Source: Ga0074130 sp964499485 (GTDB taxonomy: Bacteria > Pseudomonadota > Gammaproteobacteria > Burkholderiales > Rhodocyclaceae). Taken from it: 64,000 nucleotides of DNA. The stretch spans positions 62,001 to 126,000 of the forward strand of contig CAZCLF010000002.1 in the NCBI GenBank assembly GCA_964499485.1. The letters are read 5' to 3'. The notes under the pieces were generated by a model that did not search any database, was not told the origin of the DNA, and was given only the letters and a program-made list of their open reading frames with translations. Positions within the stretch are counted from its first letter, which is position 1; each line of letters opens with the position of its first letter. The position numbers and the translations under genes are program-made. Below, piece by piece: positions 8,946 to 17,441 of the stretch.

Positions 8946-9433
8946 ATTTTGAACATCTGATCGAAGTTAACGCTCCGGGCAATCCAATGATTGAGCCGTT
9001 GTCTAGGAATCAACTCTGGCAAGGGCTGGTGATCCGGGCAGAGAATCCTGAACTCTCCGTGATGGGGCTGGATGCCTGTGTCGTGCTCGAACGGCGGACG
9101 GGCTATTTGCGACGGGAGTTGCGCTTTGGTCGATTGCGGATTCAGGATGAGGTCTTCCTATCTCACATGTCGGAAGTCCGCTATGACGTAATGGCCTCAG
9201 AGAATTTCCCAGCCAGCAGTCTTTCCATGCGGATTGAGGAACCAGCACCGGAGCATCTGTTTGTCCGCTTCACTTACACCACGACCCAAGAGCCTGATGA
9301 CGAGTTGGTGGTGAATCATCTCAAACAGGCGTATATCCAAACTGATAATGACACGGTGGCTGTCATTCGAGAGCTCGGCAAGCTTGGAAAGCTGGGGGAT
9401 TACTCCCCTAGCCATGGACAGAGCTTTAGTTGA
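8942..9433 (+). CDS. SRPBCC-fold protein of the DUF1857/AtaL-like family
   Basis: A 163-residue protein. It opens with FEHLIEVNAPGNPMIEPLSRNQLWQGL, of which the LSRNQLWQGLVIRAENPE part is typical of the AtaL-like/DUF1857 group of SRPBCC (START-like) proteins. The rest alternates beta strands, including RELRFGRLRIQDEV and LFVRFTYTT, consistent with a ligand-binding cavity. No catalytic residue can be assigned. The ATG overlaps the bioD stop as ATGA, so it belongs to the biotin operon by transcription and translation, yet its link to biotin is unknown. Confidence 0.75.
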   Translation: MNFEHLIEVNAPGNPMIEPLSRNQLWQGLVIRAENPELSVMGLDACVVLERRTGYLRRELRFGRLRIQDEVFLSHMSEVRYDVMASENFPASSLSMRIEEPAPEHLFVRFTYTTTQEPDDELVVNHLKQAYIQTDNDTVAVIRELGKLGKLGDYSPSHGQSFS

Positions 9434-9514
9434 GCTATGCTAGAATCTTTACTACATTGCATCAGGTTTCAATAGTTCCTGATCTATCAGTCACTCTCTC
9501 TGCGAGGAAGATTC

Positions 9515-9652
9515 ATGCTGTTTCTTCTCTACTACATTGTTGCCATTGCCATTCTGACGCTGCACTTCACTGGTTGGCTCGCTCGCCACAATCTTGAGTG
9601 GGTGGTACTAGTCCTTGCGGTCACGGTTTTCCCCGCAGTAATTTACTTGTAA
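9515..9652 (+). CDS. Small two-helix membrane protein (45 aa)
   Basis: A 45-residue open frame, ATG at 9515 to TAA at 9650-9652, preceded by GAGGAAG at ribosome-site spacing. The protein is almost wholly hydrophobic: helix one spans roughly residues 2-22 (start MLFLLYYIVAIAILTLHF) and helix two roughly residues 29-45 (WVVLVLAVTVFPAVIYL), joined by a short loop containing LARHNLE. An extended -10 element, TGCTAGAAT, lies at 9439-9447, and the terminator at 9668-9698 closes the unit. The protein family is not recognised. It may be a free-standing small membrane protein gene or the tail of the biotin operon. Confidence 0.6.
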   Translation: MLFLLYYIVAIAILTLHFTGWLARHNLEWVVLVLAVTVFPAVIYL

Positions 9653-9667
9653 AAGTAAGTATCGAAT

Positions 9668-9698
9668 AAAAAAGCCAGCCTATAAGGCTGGCTTTTTT
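9668..9698. terminator. Bidirectional intrinsic terminator
   Basis: The stem AAAAAAGCCAGCCT and its complement enclose a 3-nt loop with T runs on both strands. It separates the plus-strand small membrane gene from convergent thrC. Confidence 0.9.
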
Positions 9699-9724
9699 GT
9701 GCGCGCTTTGACCGTGAAAGCAGA

Positions 9725-11152
9725 TCAGCAATGCGCCTGAATGAATGCCTTCACCGCTGCAACATCAGGCGGCATTACCTCAACGCGTTGGGGTAACAAC
9801 TCGATACCTTCAAGCTCTGGGGGGCGAGGCGCATCAAGACCGAGGGCTTCCTTAATTGTTTCGGCAAACTTAACGGCCTGTGCAGTCTCCAATACCACCA
9901 TTGAGATACCGGACTCGCGTCTTTCCAAAGCAACTTTGAGTCCATCAGCCGTATGCGTATCAATCATTACACCGTGCTTTTTCCACACATTGCGGATCGT
10001 TGTTAAGCGATCTGCATGGTTGCTATTGCCCGACTGGAAACCAAAGTTGCTTAGCTTCTCGAAGTAGGCCGTTCCCTTTAGATCAAAACTTCCGCCTCCA
10101 TCGACCTTGCTCCACAAGTCTCTGACGGTACTTGCATCACGGCCAACCAAATCGAACACAAAGCGCTCGAAGTTCGAGGCCTTAGAAATATCCATGGACG
10201 GACTCGACGTGACATACGTCTCCGTCGTGTGACGCGGGCGATAGACGCCGGTGCGGAAAAACTCATCGAGCACATTATTCTCGTTTGTCGCTAGCACAAG
10301 CTTGGCGATCGGCAAACCCATCATGCGGGCTACGTGACCCGCACAGATGTTGCCAAAATTCCCTGAAGGCACACAGAAAGAAACCTGCTCATCTTCATTT
10401 TGAGTCGCCGCAAAGTAGCCCTTGAAGTAATAGACGATCTGCGCCATTACACGCGCCCAGTTGATCGAATTCACTGCGCCAATCTTGTACTGCGCCTTGA
10501 AGCCAGCATCATTGGACACAGCCTTTACGATGTCCTGTGCATCATCAAACATGCCATGTACGGCGATGTTGAAGATATTGGCATCCTGGAGCGAATACAT
10601 TTGCGCGCGCTGGAATGAGCTCATCTTGCCGTGCGGTGACAGCATGAACACGCGAACACCCGCTTTACCACGCATGGCATATTCAGCCGCTGAACCTGTG
10701 TCACCCGACGTGGCGCCTAGAATGTTGATCTGCTGCCCGCGCTTGGCCAGCAAATACTCGAACAAGTTACCGAGCAGCTGCATCGCCATATCCTTGAATG
10801 CCAAGGTCGGTCCATTGGACAGTTCAAGAAGATGCAAACCTGATTCAAGCGTAGTAAGCGGCGTAACTTGGCTAGCCTTAGCCGCATCACGCGCAAAGTG
10901 ATAGGTCTCAGCGGTATAGGTCTTGTAGACAATCGCTTTGAGATCAGCCGCTGGAATGTCATCAACATACAGGCTGAAAATTCGGAAAGCCAATTCCGCA
11001 TAGGACAGCTTACGCCACTCAGCCAGGGTAGCGCGATCAATTTGAGGGTACTGCTCCGGAAGATAAAGGCCGCCATCAGGCGCCAGCCCCCCCAGCAGAA
11101 TGTCACTGAACGAGAGTGCGGGAGATTGTCCGCGGGTACTGATGTATTTCAT
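9725..11152 (-). CDS. thrC: Threonine synthase
   Basis: A 475-residue PLP enzyme converting phosphohomoserine to threonine. It begins MKYISTRGQSPALSFSDILL and has GGLAPDGGLYLPEQYP. The PLP lysine is Lys120 in NGPTLAFKDMAMQLLG, and LGATSGDTGSAAEYAMRG and CVPSGNFGNICAGHVA form the cofactor pocket. An upstream extension of 24 codons is open, but the ATG at 11152 gives the family start. In many betaproteobacteria thrC directly follows hom. Here hom lies about 7 kb upstream on the same strand, with the tct block between them. Confidence 0.96.
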   Translation of the reverse strand: MKYISTRGQSPALSFSDILLGGLAPDGGLYLPEQYPQIDRATLAEWRKLSYAELAFRIFSLYVDDIPAADLKAIVYKTYTAETYHFARDAAKASQVTPLTTLESGLHLLELSNGPTLAFKDMAMQLLGNLFEYLLAKRGQQINILGATSGDTGSAAEYAMRGKAGVRVFMLSPHGKMSSFQRAQMYSLQDANIFNIAVHGMFDDAQDIVKAVSNDAGFKAQYKIGAVNSINWARVMAQIVYYFKGYFAATQNEDEQVSFCVPSGNFGNICAGHVARMMGLPIAKLVLATNENNVLDEFFRTGVYRPRHTTETYVTSSPSMDISKASNFERFVFDLVGRDASTVRDLWSKVDGGGSFDLKGTAYFEKLSNFGFQSGNSNHADRLTTIRNVWKKHGVMIDTHTADGLKVALERRESGISMVVLETAQAVKFAETIKEALGLDAPRPPELEGIELLPQRVEVMPPDVAAVKAFIQAHC

Positions 11153-11229
11153 CAAACAACCTATACGAGGCGATTGCAACAGGAAAGGCTCGATTTGCAA
11201 ACACTCATGCAGAATCTCGAGCACAAAAG

Positions 11230-11267
11230 GAAACAGCCTTGTCCGTTTTCACGAACAAGGCTGTTTC
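11230..11267 (-). terminator. Terminator-like hairpin after tctA
   Basis: A 13-bp perfect stem (GAAACAGCCTTGT and its complement) has a 12-nt loop. On the minus strand it is followed by CTTTTG. It lies between the tctA stop and thrC, so it probably separates the tct transcript from thrC. Confidence 0.7.
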
Positions 11268-11326
11268 GGATTTTACCGGCTTATCCGGTCCATTTCATCA
11301 ATGGTACCGGATTTCGCTAGGGAAAC

Positions 11327-12832
11327 TTAGGCAGCAGCCTTGTTACCCTTGGTCAGTGCCCACAGCTTCGACAGCAGTGGGGAGATCAGCAGGATGATAG
11401 CCAGACCGGAGATACCACCAACCAGACCATTCGCCCAGAACACGCTGATATCGCCTTGCGAGGTCAGCAGTGCTTGACGGAACGAACCTTCAGCCATCTT
11501 ACCGAGAACCAGTGCCAGCACCATTGGTGCCAGTGGGTAGCTCAGCTTCTTGAAGACGTAACCAATAACACCGAAGATCAGCATGAGGATCATGTCGAAT
11601 TCTGCGTTAGCAACGGTGTAGGAACCGATAGCGCAGATCACGAGAATGACCGGAGCGATGATCGAGAACGGAATCTTCAGGATAGCGGCGAAGTACGGCA
11701 CAGTGGTCAGAACAACGATCAGACCAGCCAGGTTACCGAGGTACATCGAAGCGATCAGACCCCAAACGAAGTCAGCCTTTTCCACGAACAGCAGCGGACC
11801 AGGTTGCAGACCCCAAATCAGGAGACCACCCAAAAGCACAGCAGCGGTCGGCGAACCCGGGATACCCAAGGTCAGCATTGGCAGCAGCGCGGAAGTACCG
11901 GCAGCGTGAGCAGCGGTTTCTGGAGCGACGATACCTTCAAGCTCACCCTTACCAAAACCTTCTGGATTCTTGGCAAACTTCTTGGCAATACCGTAGGCCA
12001 TGAAGGAGGCAGGTGTAGCACCACCAGGGGTGATACCCATCCAGCAGCCAATCATTGCGCTACGAACCGACGTTGCCCAATACTTAGGCAGCTTCGCCCA
12101 GGTTTGGAACACAACCTTAGCGTTGATCTTTGCTTCGGTACCCTTAAAGGCGAGACCTTCTTCCATGGTCATCAGGATTTCACCCAGACCGAACAGACCG
12201 ATAACGGCGATCAGGAAGTCAAAGCCGCGCATCATTTCTTCGGAGCCGAAGGTCAGACGCAGTTGGCCGGTCACAGAGTCCATACCAACGGATGCCAGTG
12301 CAAAACCAATCATCATTGCTGCGATGGTCTTGAACGGAGGCTCTTTGGACATACCCACGAAGGAACAGAAAGTCAGCAGTTGCACAGCGAAGAATTCAGC
12401 TGGGCCGAACTTCAGTGCGAACTTAGCGACCATTGGTGCCAAGAAGGTGATAACCAGAACGGCAACAAATGCGCCCACGAATGACGACGTGAAAGCAGCC
12501 GTCAGTGCCTCGCCTGGAGAGCCCTTTTGTGCCAGCGGGAAGCCGTCAAAAGTGGTGGCAACAGACCAAGGCTCACCCGGGATGTTGAACAGAATCGAGG
12601 TGATTGCACCACCGAACAATGCGCCCCAGTAAATACAGGACAGCATGATGATGGCTGAGGTTGGCTCCATCGAGAACGTCAGCGGCAACAGAATTGCCAC
12701 GCCGTTTGCACCACCCAGACCTGGCAGCGTGCCAATCAGCACACCCAGAATCGTACCGACGAACATCATGGCGATGTTGTACGGTGTAATTGCAACGGCA
12801 AAGCCGTTGAACAATGCGTTAAGTTCTTCCAC
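11327..12832 (-). CDS. tctA: Tripartite tricarboxylate transporter, large permease TctA
   Basis: A 501-residue inner-membrane protein with about 11-12 hydrophobic segments. The family signature GTILGVLIGTLPGLGGANGV is near residues 26-45, and a second repeat-like loop PGGATPASFMAYGIAKK is near residue 270. TctA is the large permease subunit that works with TctB and the periplasmic receptor TctC to take up carboxylates such as citrate. It is 30 bp downstream of tctB. Substrate identity is inferred only from the family and from the linked TctDE-type regulators. Confidence 0.94.
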   Translation of the reverse strand: MEELNALFNGFAVAITPYNIAMMFVGTILGVLIGTLPGLGGANGVAILLPLTFSMEPTSAIIMLSCIYWGALFGGAITSILFNIPGEPWSVATTFDGFPLAQKGSPGEALTAAFTSSFVGAFVAVLVITFLAPMVAKFALKFGPAEFFAVQLLTFCSFVGMSKEPPFKTIAAMMIGFALASVGMDSVTGQLRLTFGSEEMMRGFDFLIAVIGLFGLGEILMTMEEGLAFKGTEAKINAKVVFQTWAKLPKYWATSVRSAMIGCWMGITPGGATPASFMAYGIAKKFAKNPEGFGKGELEGIVAPETAAHAAGTSALLPMLTLGIPGSPTAAVLLGGLLIWGLQPGPLLFVEKADFVWGLIASMYLGNLAGLIVVLTTVPYFAAILKIPFSIIAPVILVICAIGSYTVANAEFDMILMLIFGVIGYVFKKLSYPLAPMVLALVLGKMAEGSFRQALLTSQGDISVFWANGLVGGISGLAIILLISPLLSKLWALTKGNKAAA

Positions 12833-12862
12833 TACCTTCTCCTAATACTTTATGTGGTCGGT

Positions 12863-13369
12863 TTAGAAACCGAACAATGCTTCCACAGGGCCCTTAGGCA
12901 GCGGAATCTTGAACCAGATTTCAAACATCATGAACAGGAAAACGTTCACCGGGATCGCTACAGCAAGCGACTTGACAACGCTGAACTTGCCCTGCCACAC
13001 CATGAAGATAGCGATGAAGGCAATCGACGAAATGTAGATGCCAATGAACATGATCAATGCAATGTAGATGATGCTGGGGATCAGGATGGCCAGAACCAGC
13101 TTGAACTCTTCAGCGCCAACAAATTCGCCAGCCGCTTCTGCATCACTACGCACTGCATTAACCAAAGTCACGATTGCACTGATGACAATCAGAAGACCGA
13201 CATAGAAAGGGAAAGAGCCAGACTCTGGACCATCGGAACCCCAGCCAGAACCAATACGGTTGCTGTCCCACATAACAATAGCCCCGAAGGCCAGAATGAT
13301 AAGGGCGGTAACGATTTCCATCGTCTTGTTGCCGATGGAGCCACCCTCGTTGTTGTGATTATCCTGCAT
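12863..13369 (-). CDS. tctB: Tripartite tricarboxylate transporter, small permease TctB
   Basis: A 168-residue protein with four predicted membrane segments, in about the places expected for TctB (MEIVTALIILAFGAIVMWDS near the N-terminus, then ESGSFPFYVGLLIVISAIV). A longer reading from 13399 exists, but the start at 13369 (MQDNHNN) gives a normal short cytoplasmic N-terminus. It lies between tctC and tctA with short gaps and is part of one transcription unit. Confidence 0.9.
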   Translation of the reverse strand: MQDNHNNEGGSIGNKTMEIVTALIILAFGAIVMWDSNRIGSGWGSDGPESGSFPFYVGLLIVISAIVTLVNAVRSDAEAAGEFVGAEEFKLVLAILIPSIIYIALIMFIGIYISSIAFIAIFMVWQGKFSVVKSLAVAIPVNVFLFMMFEIWFKIPLPKGPVEALFGF

Positions 13370-13454
13370 ATAAACTGCCCCGCGTTGAGGTTGATACAAA
13401 GGCTGGCTAAACCGCGAGCGATTTAGCCAGCCAGATCTTGATACAAACTACAAA

Positions 13455-14474
13455 TTACTTGGCCAGGAAGCCAGCTTCGGACATCAGCTGCTTGTGGTTG
13501 GCTTCAGCCTTGCCGAGCCAATCAGCAAATTCCTTGCCGGTGAGGAAGGTTTGTTGGAATGCACCCTTCTCCATGTATTCCTTCCACTCAGGCGTAGCCA
13601 TCATCTTCTTGAAGACTTCGACGAAGTAGGTAACCTGATCTGCGCTCACGCCAGGCGACATGAAGATGCCGCGCAGCATAACGTAGTCGGTCGGAACACC
13701 AGCTTCCTTACAGGTTGGGATGTCGTTCCAAGATTGGGTCGGGGTGACCTTAGCCTTGTACGGCATACGGGTGTCGTCAAACACGCACAGTGCGCGCAGC
13801 GAACCAGCACGCCATTGAGCAACAGCTTCAGCTGGGTTGTTCACGGTTGCATCAACGTGGTTACCCACCAGTTGAACAGCCACTTCACCACCGCCCTTGT
13901 AAGGGATGTAGCTGAACTTGGTGCCGGTTGCCTTTTCCAGACCAGCGGTCAGGATTTGGTCTTCTTGCTTCGAACCAGTACCACCCATCTTCATCTTGCC
14001 TGGGCCAGCAGCCTTAGCAGCGTCGATGAATTCCTTAGCGTTCTTGTAAGGCTTTTCAGCGTTAACCCACAGGATGAACTGATCCAGTGCCAGCATGGCA
14101 ACCGGGGTCATGTCCTTCCAGTTGAACGGAACACCAGTCGCCAGCGGGGTGGTGAACAGGTTCGACAGAGTGATGATGATCTTGTAAGGGTCGCCCTTGC
14201 TGTTCTTGACAGACAGGAAGCCTTCAGCGCCAGCGCCACCAGACTTGTTAACAACAACCAGCGATTGCTTCATCAGGTTGTGCTTAACGATGATGCCTTG
14301 CATCAAGCGAGCCATTTGGTCAGCACCGCCACCGGTACCGGCCGGCACCACGAACTCGACTTGCTTCTCGGGTTCCCAAGCGGCCAGAGCGGAGGTGGAA
14401 ACAGATGCAACCAGACCAGCACCCATCACGCCAACCAGCGCCTTGCCAAATGCGGATTTCATGGAAATTGCCAT
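13455..14474 (-). CDS. tctC: Tricarboxylate-binding periplasmic receptor TctC
   Basis: A 339-residue Bug/TctC-family solute receptor. ATG at 14474 is preceded by GGAGAACC. A signal peptide covers about residues 1-33 (basic start, hydrophobic GKALVGVMGAGLVASVSTSA, likely cleavage after SALA). The mature protein shows VEFVVPAGTGGGADQMARL and VVNKSGGAGAEGFLSV, the loops that hold carboxylate groups. The longer open frame to 14621 adds only unconserved sequence. It is the first gene of tctC-tctB-tctA and so likely the most strongly expressed. Confidence 0.93.
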   Translation of the reverse strand: MAISMKSAFGKALVGVMGAGLVASVSTSALAAWEPEKQVEFVVPAGTGGGADQMARLMQGIIVKHNLMKQSLVVVNKSGGAGAEGFLSVKNSKGDPYKIIITLSNLFTTPLATGVPFNWKDMTPVAMLALDQFILWVNAEKPYKNAKEFIDAAKAAGPGKMKMGGTGSKQEDQILTAGLEKATGTKFSYIPYKGGGEVAVQLVGNHVDATVNNPAEAVAQWRAGSLRALCVFDDTRMPYKAKVTPTQSWNDIPTCKEAGVPTDYVMLRGIFMSPGVSADQVTYFVEVFKKMMATPEWKEYMEKGAFQQTFLTGKEFADWLGKAEANHKQLMSEAGFLAK

Positions 14475-14697
14475 ATTGCGGTTCTCCTCTAACTTCATTG
14501 AAAGAATACAACCACTACTTCCTGCCATCAGCCGGCCTACTGCCAAGTCCGACCTGATGACAACCCAGAACTTTCTCGCGAAGAACCTGAGGCTCCGCCA
14601 GAAAACACTGAATCCGGGCAATTGATGTAACGATCAATCCGAGTTATCAGATGACGCAGCCACATCAATTGCGTAACAATTCTTTCGTGGGTAACTA

Positions 14698-14720
14698 GCG
14701 CCATTTGAAATGATTGGCGC
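14698..14720. promoter_or_regulatory. Dyad upstream of tctC, candidate operator
   Basis: GCGCCA and TGGCGC form a 6-bp inverted repeat around an 11-nt centre that itself contains ATTT and AAAT. It lies about 225 bp upstream of the tctC start. Binding by TctD is a guess from gene context. Confidence 0.3.
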
Positions 14721-15054
14721 ACATGCCTCCCCCTGAAACTCAACTACTACAAGCAATACACCGTATTGCCGGCTGTCTGATCGCTGCCACGACGACCGCC
14801 TACTCTTACATGCTACTTACAATTTGCAGCACTTATTAGCTTTGCAAATATACCACAGCGAATTATCACACTGCCAGCCCATGAGGCCAAATTCCACAAA
14901 AACTTTGTAACACACAAACAAAGCGGAATTCACATTATAAACAGCTACTTAACAAGACCACTCGATTAACTTTAAATCATGAAAGCGTAAGCTCGATGGT
15001 CTTTCTGCTTCTTCTTCAGATTCATTTCCAATAAATCAAACCAATGAAGCAGTA

Positions 15055-15086
15055 GTGCAGCAGCTGCCCGAAGACAACTGCTGCAC
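15055..15086 (-). terminator. Hairpin after the TerC gene
   Basis: The stem GTGCAGCAG with CTGCTGCAC is extended by a few more pairs around a TTCG loop. It starts 12 bp after the TerC stop on the minus strand. No strong T run follows, so it is a possible rather than certain terminator. Confidence 0.5.
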
Positions 15087-15097
15087 CCAATTACGTA

Positions 15098-15805
15098 TTA
15101 CGCGTGCTTCTCTTCACCTTCTGCCTTGTTGCGGGCAGCGATGAACTTACCGATAACAACCACCAGAATCGCACCAGCTGCTGGGACTACGCTGTGCAGC
15201 CAATGGGCATTTGCATCAATCCAGCCGGAAACGGCGCCATCCTTAACAGCCATTTCACCGGCGACGAAGCCAAGCAGCGCTGCGCCAAGGGTGATGATGA
15301 CAGGGAAGCGGTCCATAACCTTCAGGATGATTGCGCTACCGAAAATGATCAGCGGGATCGAGAGTGCCAGACCGATGATCAGCAGTTCCAGCTTTGCAGC
15401 CGGGTAAGTTTCTGCGGCACCAGCAACAGCGATCACGTTATCAAGGCTCATCACGAAGTCAGCAATCAGGATGGTCTTAACTGCACCCATAAGATTGGAA
15501 GAGCCTTCCAGGTCACCATGCTCATCTTCTGGTACAAGCAGCTTCACACCAATCCAGATCAGCAGAACAGCACCGCCGAGCTTAATCCAGTGCATGTCGA
15601 GCAGCGCGACAGCGAACACAGTCAGAATCACGCGCAGCAGAATCGCAGCGCCACTACCGTAAAGAACGGCCTTCTTTTGATGTTGTGGTGGCAGATTACG
15701 GCTAGCCAGTGCAATCACCACAGCGTTGTCGCCCGACAAAACGATATTGACGAGCATGATCTTCCACAGCGCCAGCCAAAAAGCTGGGTCAAATAAGAAC
15801 TCCAT
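15098..15805 (-). CDS. TerC-family integral membrane protein (YjbE type)
   Basis: A 235-residue membrane protein with about seven hydrophobic segments. The paired TerC motifs are LSGDNAVVIALASRNLP (Asp26) and ADFVMSLDNVIAVAGAAE near residues 115-132, whose Asp and Asn residues are thought to bind metal. TerC/YjbE relatives export manganese or other divalent metals. A ribosome site (GAGGAGAGTAG) precedes ATG 15805. Unlike the TerC genes near 26-29 kb, no yybP-ykoY riboswitch is visible in its leader. It lies between tctE and tctC on the same strand. Confidence 0.88.
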   Translation of the reverse strand: MEFLFDPAFWLALWKIMLVNIVLSGDNAVVIALASRNLPPQHQKKAVLYGSGAAILLRVILTVFAVALLDMHWIKLGGAVLLIWIGVKLLVPEDEHGDLEGSSNLMGAVKTILIADFVMSLDNVIAVAGAAETYPAAKLELLIIGLALSIPLIIFGSAIILKVMDRFPVIITLGAALLGFVAGEMAVKDGAVSGWIDANAHWLHSVVPAAGAILVVVIGKFIAARNKAEGEEKHA

Positions 15806-15968
15806 GAACTACTCTCCTCTGGGTGCGCATATGAGTTATGCGCTGTTTAAGTTTCTACAGGACAGAAGCACCCTGCCAGAATGCTACCGAAGGCAACAAT
15901 ACGGCACCCCCCTTACACGGGTCTGTCGCAAATATTACGCCAAGCTTACAAACATTATTTTTTGAAGC

Positions 15969-17441
15969 TTAAAGTGCAGCGTGCCCGGATGTTACGCCCG
16001 GCGAAGGAAAGGCAACAACAAAAGTATTGCCAACCCCATCTTTGTCTTCCATGAGATCGACGTGGGCTCCGTGAATTTTGGCAATTTCATTAACGATCGC
16101 CAAACCTAGGCCACTGCCCTCGGTATTCGAACCTAACAGCCGATGGAATCGCTCGAAAACCCGCTCACGCTCTTCAACTGGAATGGCAGGACCGTCATCA
16201 CTCAAAGCAAAAGCGGGCGACGGCTCTGAGAGGACACGTGCCGTTACACGCCCGTTATCCGGCGTGTAGCGAATTGCGTTATCAAATAGATTGTTAATTA
16301 GCTCTTTGAGTCGGACGGGGTCACCATTGATCAAAATTGGCACATCGTCACCATCAAAACCCAAGTCAATCCCTTTGCGTAAAGCCTCTGGCACCCACTC
16401 CATTGTGGTCTCAAAGACTAAACGATTCAGATCTATCAGCTGTAGTTGAAGATTCCGAATCGCGTTAGGTTCATTACGTGCCAGTGATAGCAGCTGCGTG
16501 ACCAAGCGCGACAACCGTGTCATCCCCATGTAAATCTGATTCATGGAGTAACGGATACGTTCGGGATCGCTTTCCCGAAGCACGATTTCAATTTGCGCCT
16601 TAAGGCCTGCCACAGGGGTTCTCAACTGATGGGCCGCATCCGCAATAAAACGGTTCTGGAACTCTAGCACCTCTGAAAGTCGAGCCATTAGCGCATTGAT
16701 TTCATCCACGAGGGGCCGAACACGACCGGGCACGCCATCTACCAAAACTGGACTCAGGTCGAGGTGAGAGCGACTGGCAATACTGCGCTCTAGCATCCGT
16801 AATGGCGCAAGCCCACGAATGACTCCAAGCCAAACCAAACTACCGACCAAGATCACAACCAACAACTGAGGCATCACCACCCCAGCTAAGCTTTCCTGAA
16901 ATAGAAGGCGCCTTTTGTTAAGGGTTTCTGCAACCAGTACTAGAACCTCCTCGCGCCCACTCCCCTCATATGGCCCCTTTAGTGCAACCACCCTGACCGG
17001 CTCTGAAGCAACAACCGAGTTATAAAAAAACGGCTTGTTGGAGATGAGTCGCCCAGTGTCAGGCAATTCAAAATAGGTTTCACCACTGAGTAAGTGATTG
17101 TCTGGCCTGACGACTCGATAGAAAAGACGATCCTCTATTTCATCCAGAAGGATACGTTCCGCACTTGGGGACAGCAGTACTTGAAGATTGTTTTCATCTT
17201 TGCGAATACGCAGCAGTAGCTCGCGGGCACGCTCTGCAAGCGTCCGGTCATATGCAACTGAAGCAAAGTTTTGAGCAACGTAGTAGCTCGCAAGCCCATC
17301 TACAACGAGTAACAGCACTAGTGGAGAAAGCAACCACACCAAGAGCTTACGGCGCAGTCGCAGCAATGCTGACCATTGCAAAGGGGTACTACTGTTTTCT
17401 TCCTCACGCGCTGCCATGTTCACACGCTCAGACCACTTCAT
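15969..17441 (-). CDS. tctE: Sensor histidine kinase, TctE-like
   Basis: A 490-residue membrane sensor. A hydrophobic segment (LLVWLLSPLVLLLVVDGLAS) is near residues 33-52 and a second one near 190-210, framing a periplasmic sensor region. A HAMP-like linker follows. The dimerisation box is FIADAAHQLRTPVAGLK, with His as the phospho-acceptor. The ATPase domain has the N box NNLFDNAIRYTP, a G1 box reading SDDGPAIP (Ala where Gly is usual) and the G2 box GSGLGLAIV. Its start overlaps the tctD stop by 4 bp. Regulation of the linked tctCBA genes is inferred from context. Confidence 0.88.
   Translation of the reverse strand: MKWSERVNMAAREEENSSTPLQWSALLRLRRKLLVWLLSPLVLLLVVDGLASYYVAQNFASVAYDRTLAERARELLLRIRKDENNLQVLLSPSAERILLDEIEDRLFYRVVRPDNHLLSGETYFELPDTGRLISNKPFFYNSVVASEPVRVVALKGPYEGSGREEVLVLVAETLNKRRLLFQESLAGVVMPQLLVVILVGSLVWLGVIRGLAPLRMLERSIASRSHLDLSPVLVDGVPGRVRPLVDEINALMARLSEVLEFQNRFIADAAHQLRTPVAGLKAQIEIVLRESDPERIRYSMNQIYMGMTRLSRLVTQLLSLARNEPNAIRNLQLQLIDLNRLVFETTMEWVPEALRKGIDLGFDGDDVPILINGDPVRLKELINNLFDNAIRYTPDNGRVTARVLSEPSPAFALSDDGPAIPVEERERVFERFHRLLGSNTEGSGLGLAIVNEIAKIHGAHVDLMEDKDGVGNTFVVAFPSPGVTSGHAAL

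Larger units (their letters stand above)
14475..15097. other. Long AT-rich intergenic region upstream of tctC
   Basis: This 620-bp stretch has no convincing gene: the open frames in it are short and antisense or overlap the tctC start. It must contain the tctCBA promoter and the end of the TerC gene transcript. The middle part (about 14820-14990) is notably AT-rich. A 23-bp dyad at 14698-14720 is the only clear candidate operator. Confidence 0.6.

Noticed and set aside
11456..12484. A 342-codon plus-strand open frame over tctA
   Set aside because: It is antisense to a clear TctA gene, has no family features and arises from the codon bias of tctA.
13494..14492. A 332-codon plus-strand open frame over tctC
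   Set aside because: It is the antisense shadow of tctC, rich in His, Gln and Ser without motifs or a ribosome site.
15806..15968. Possible manganese riboswitch ahead of the TerC gene at 15098
   Set aside because: Neither GGGGAGTAGC nor GCGAGACC occurs on the minus strand of this leader.
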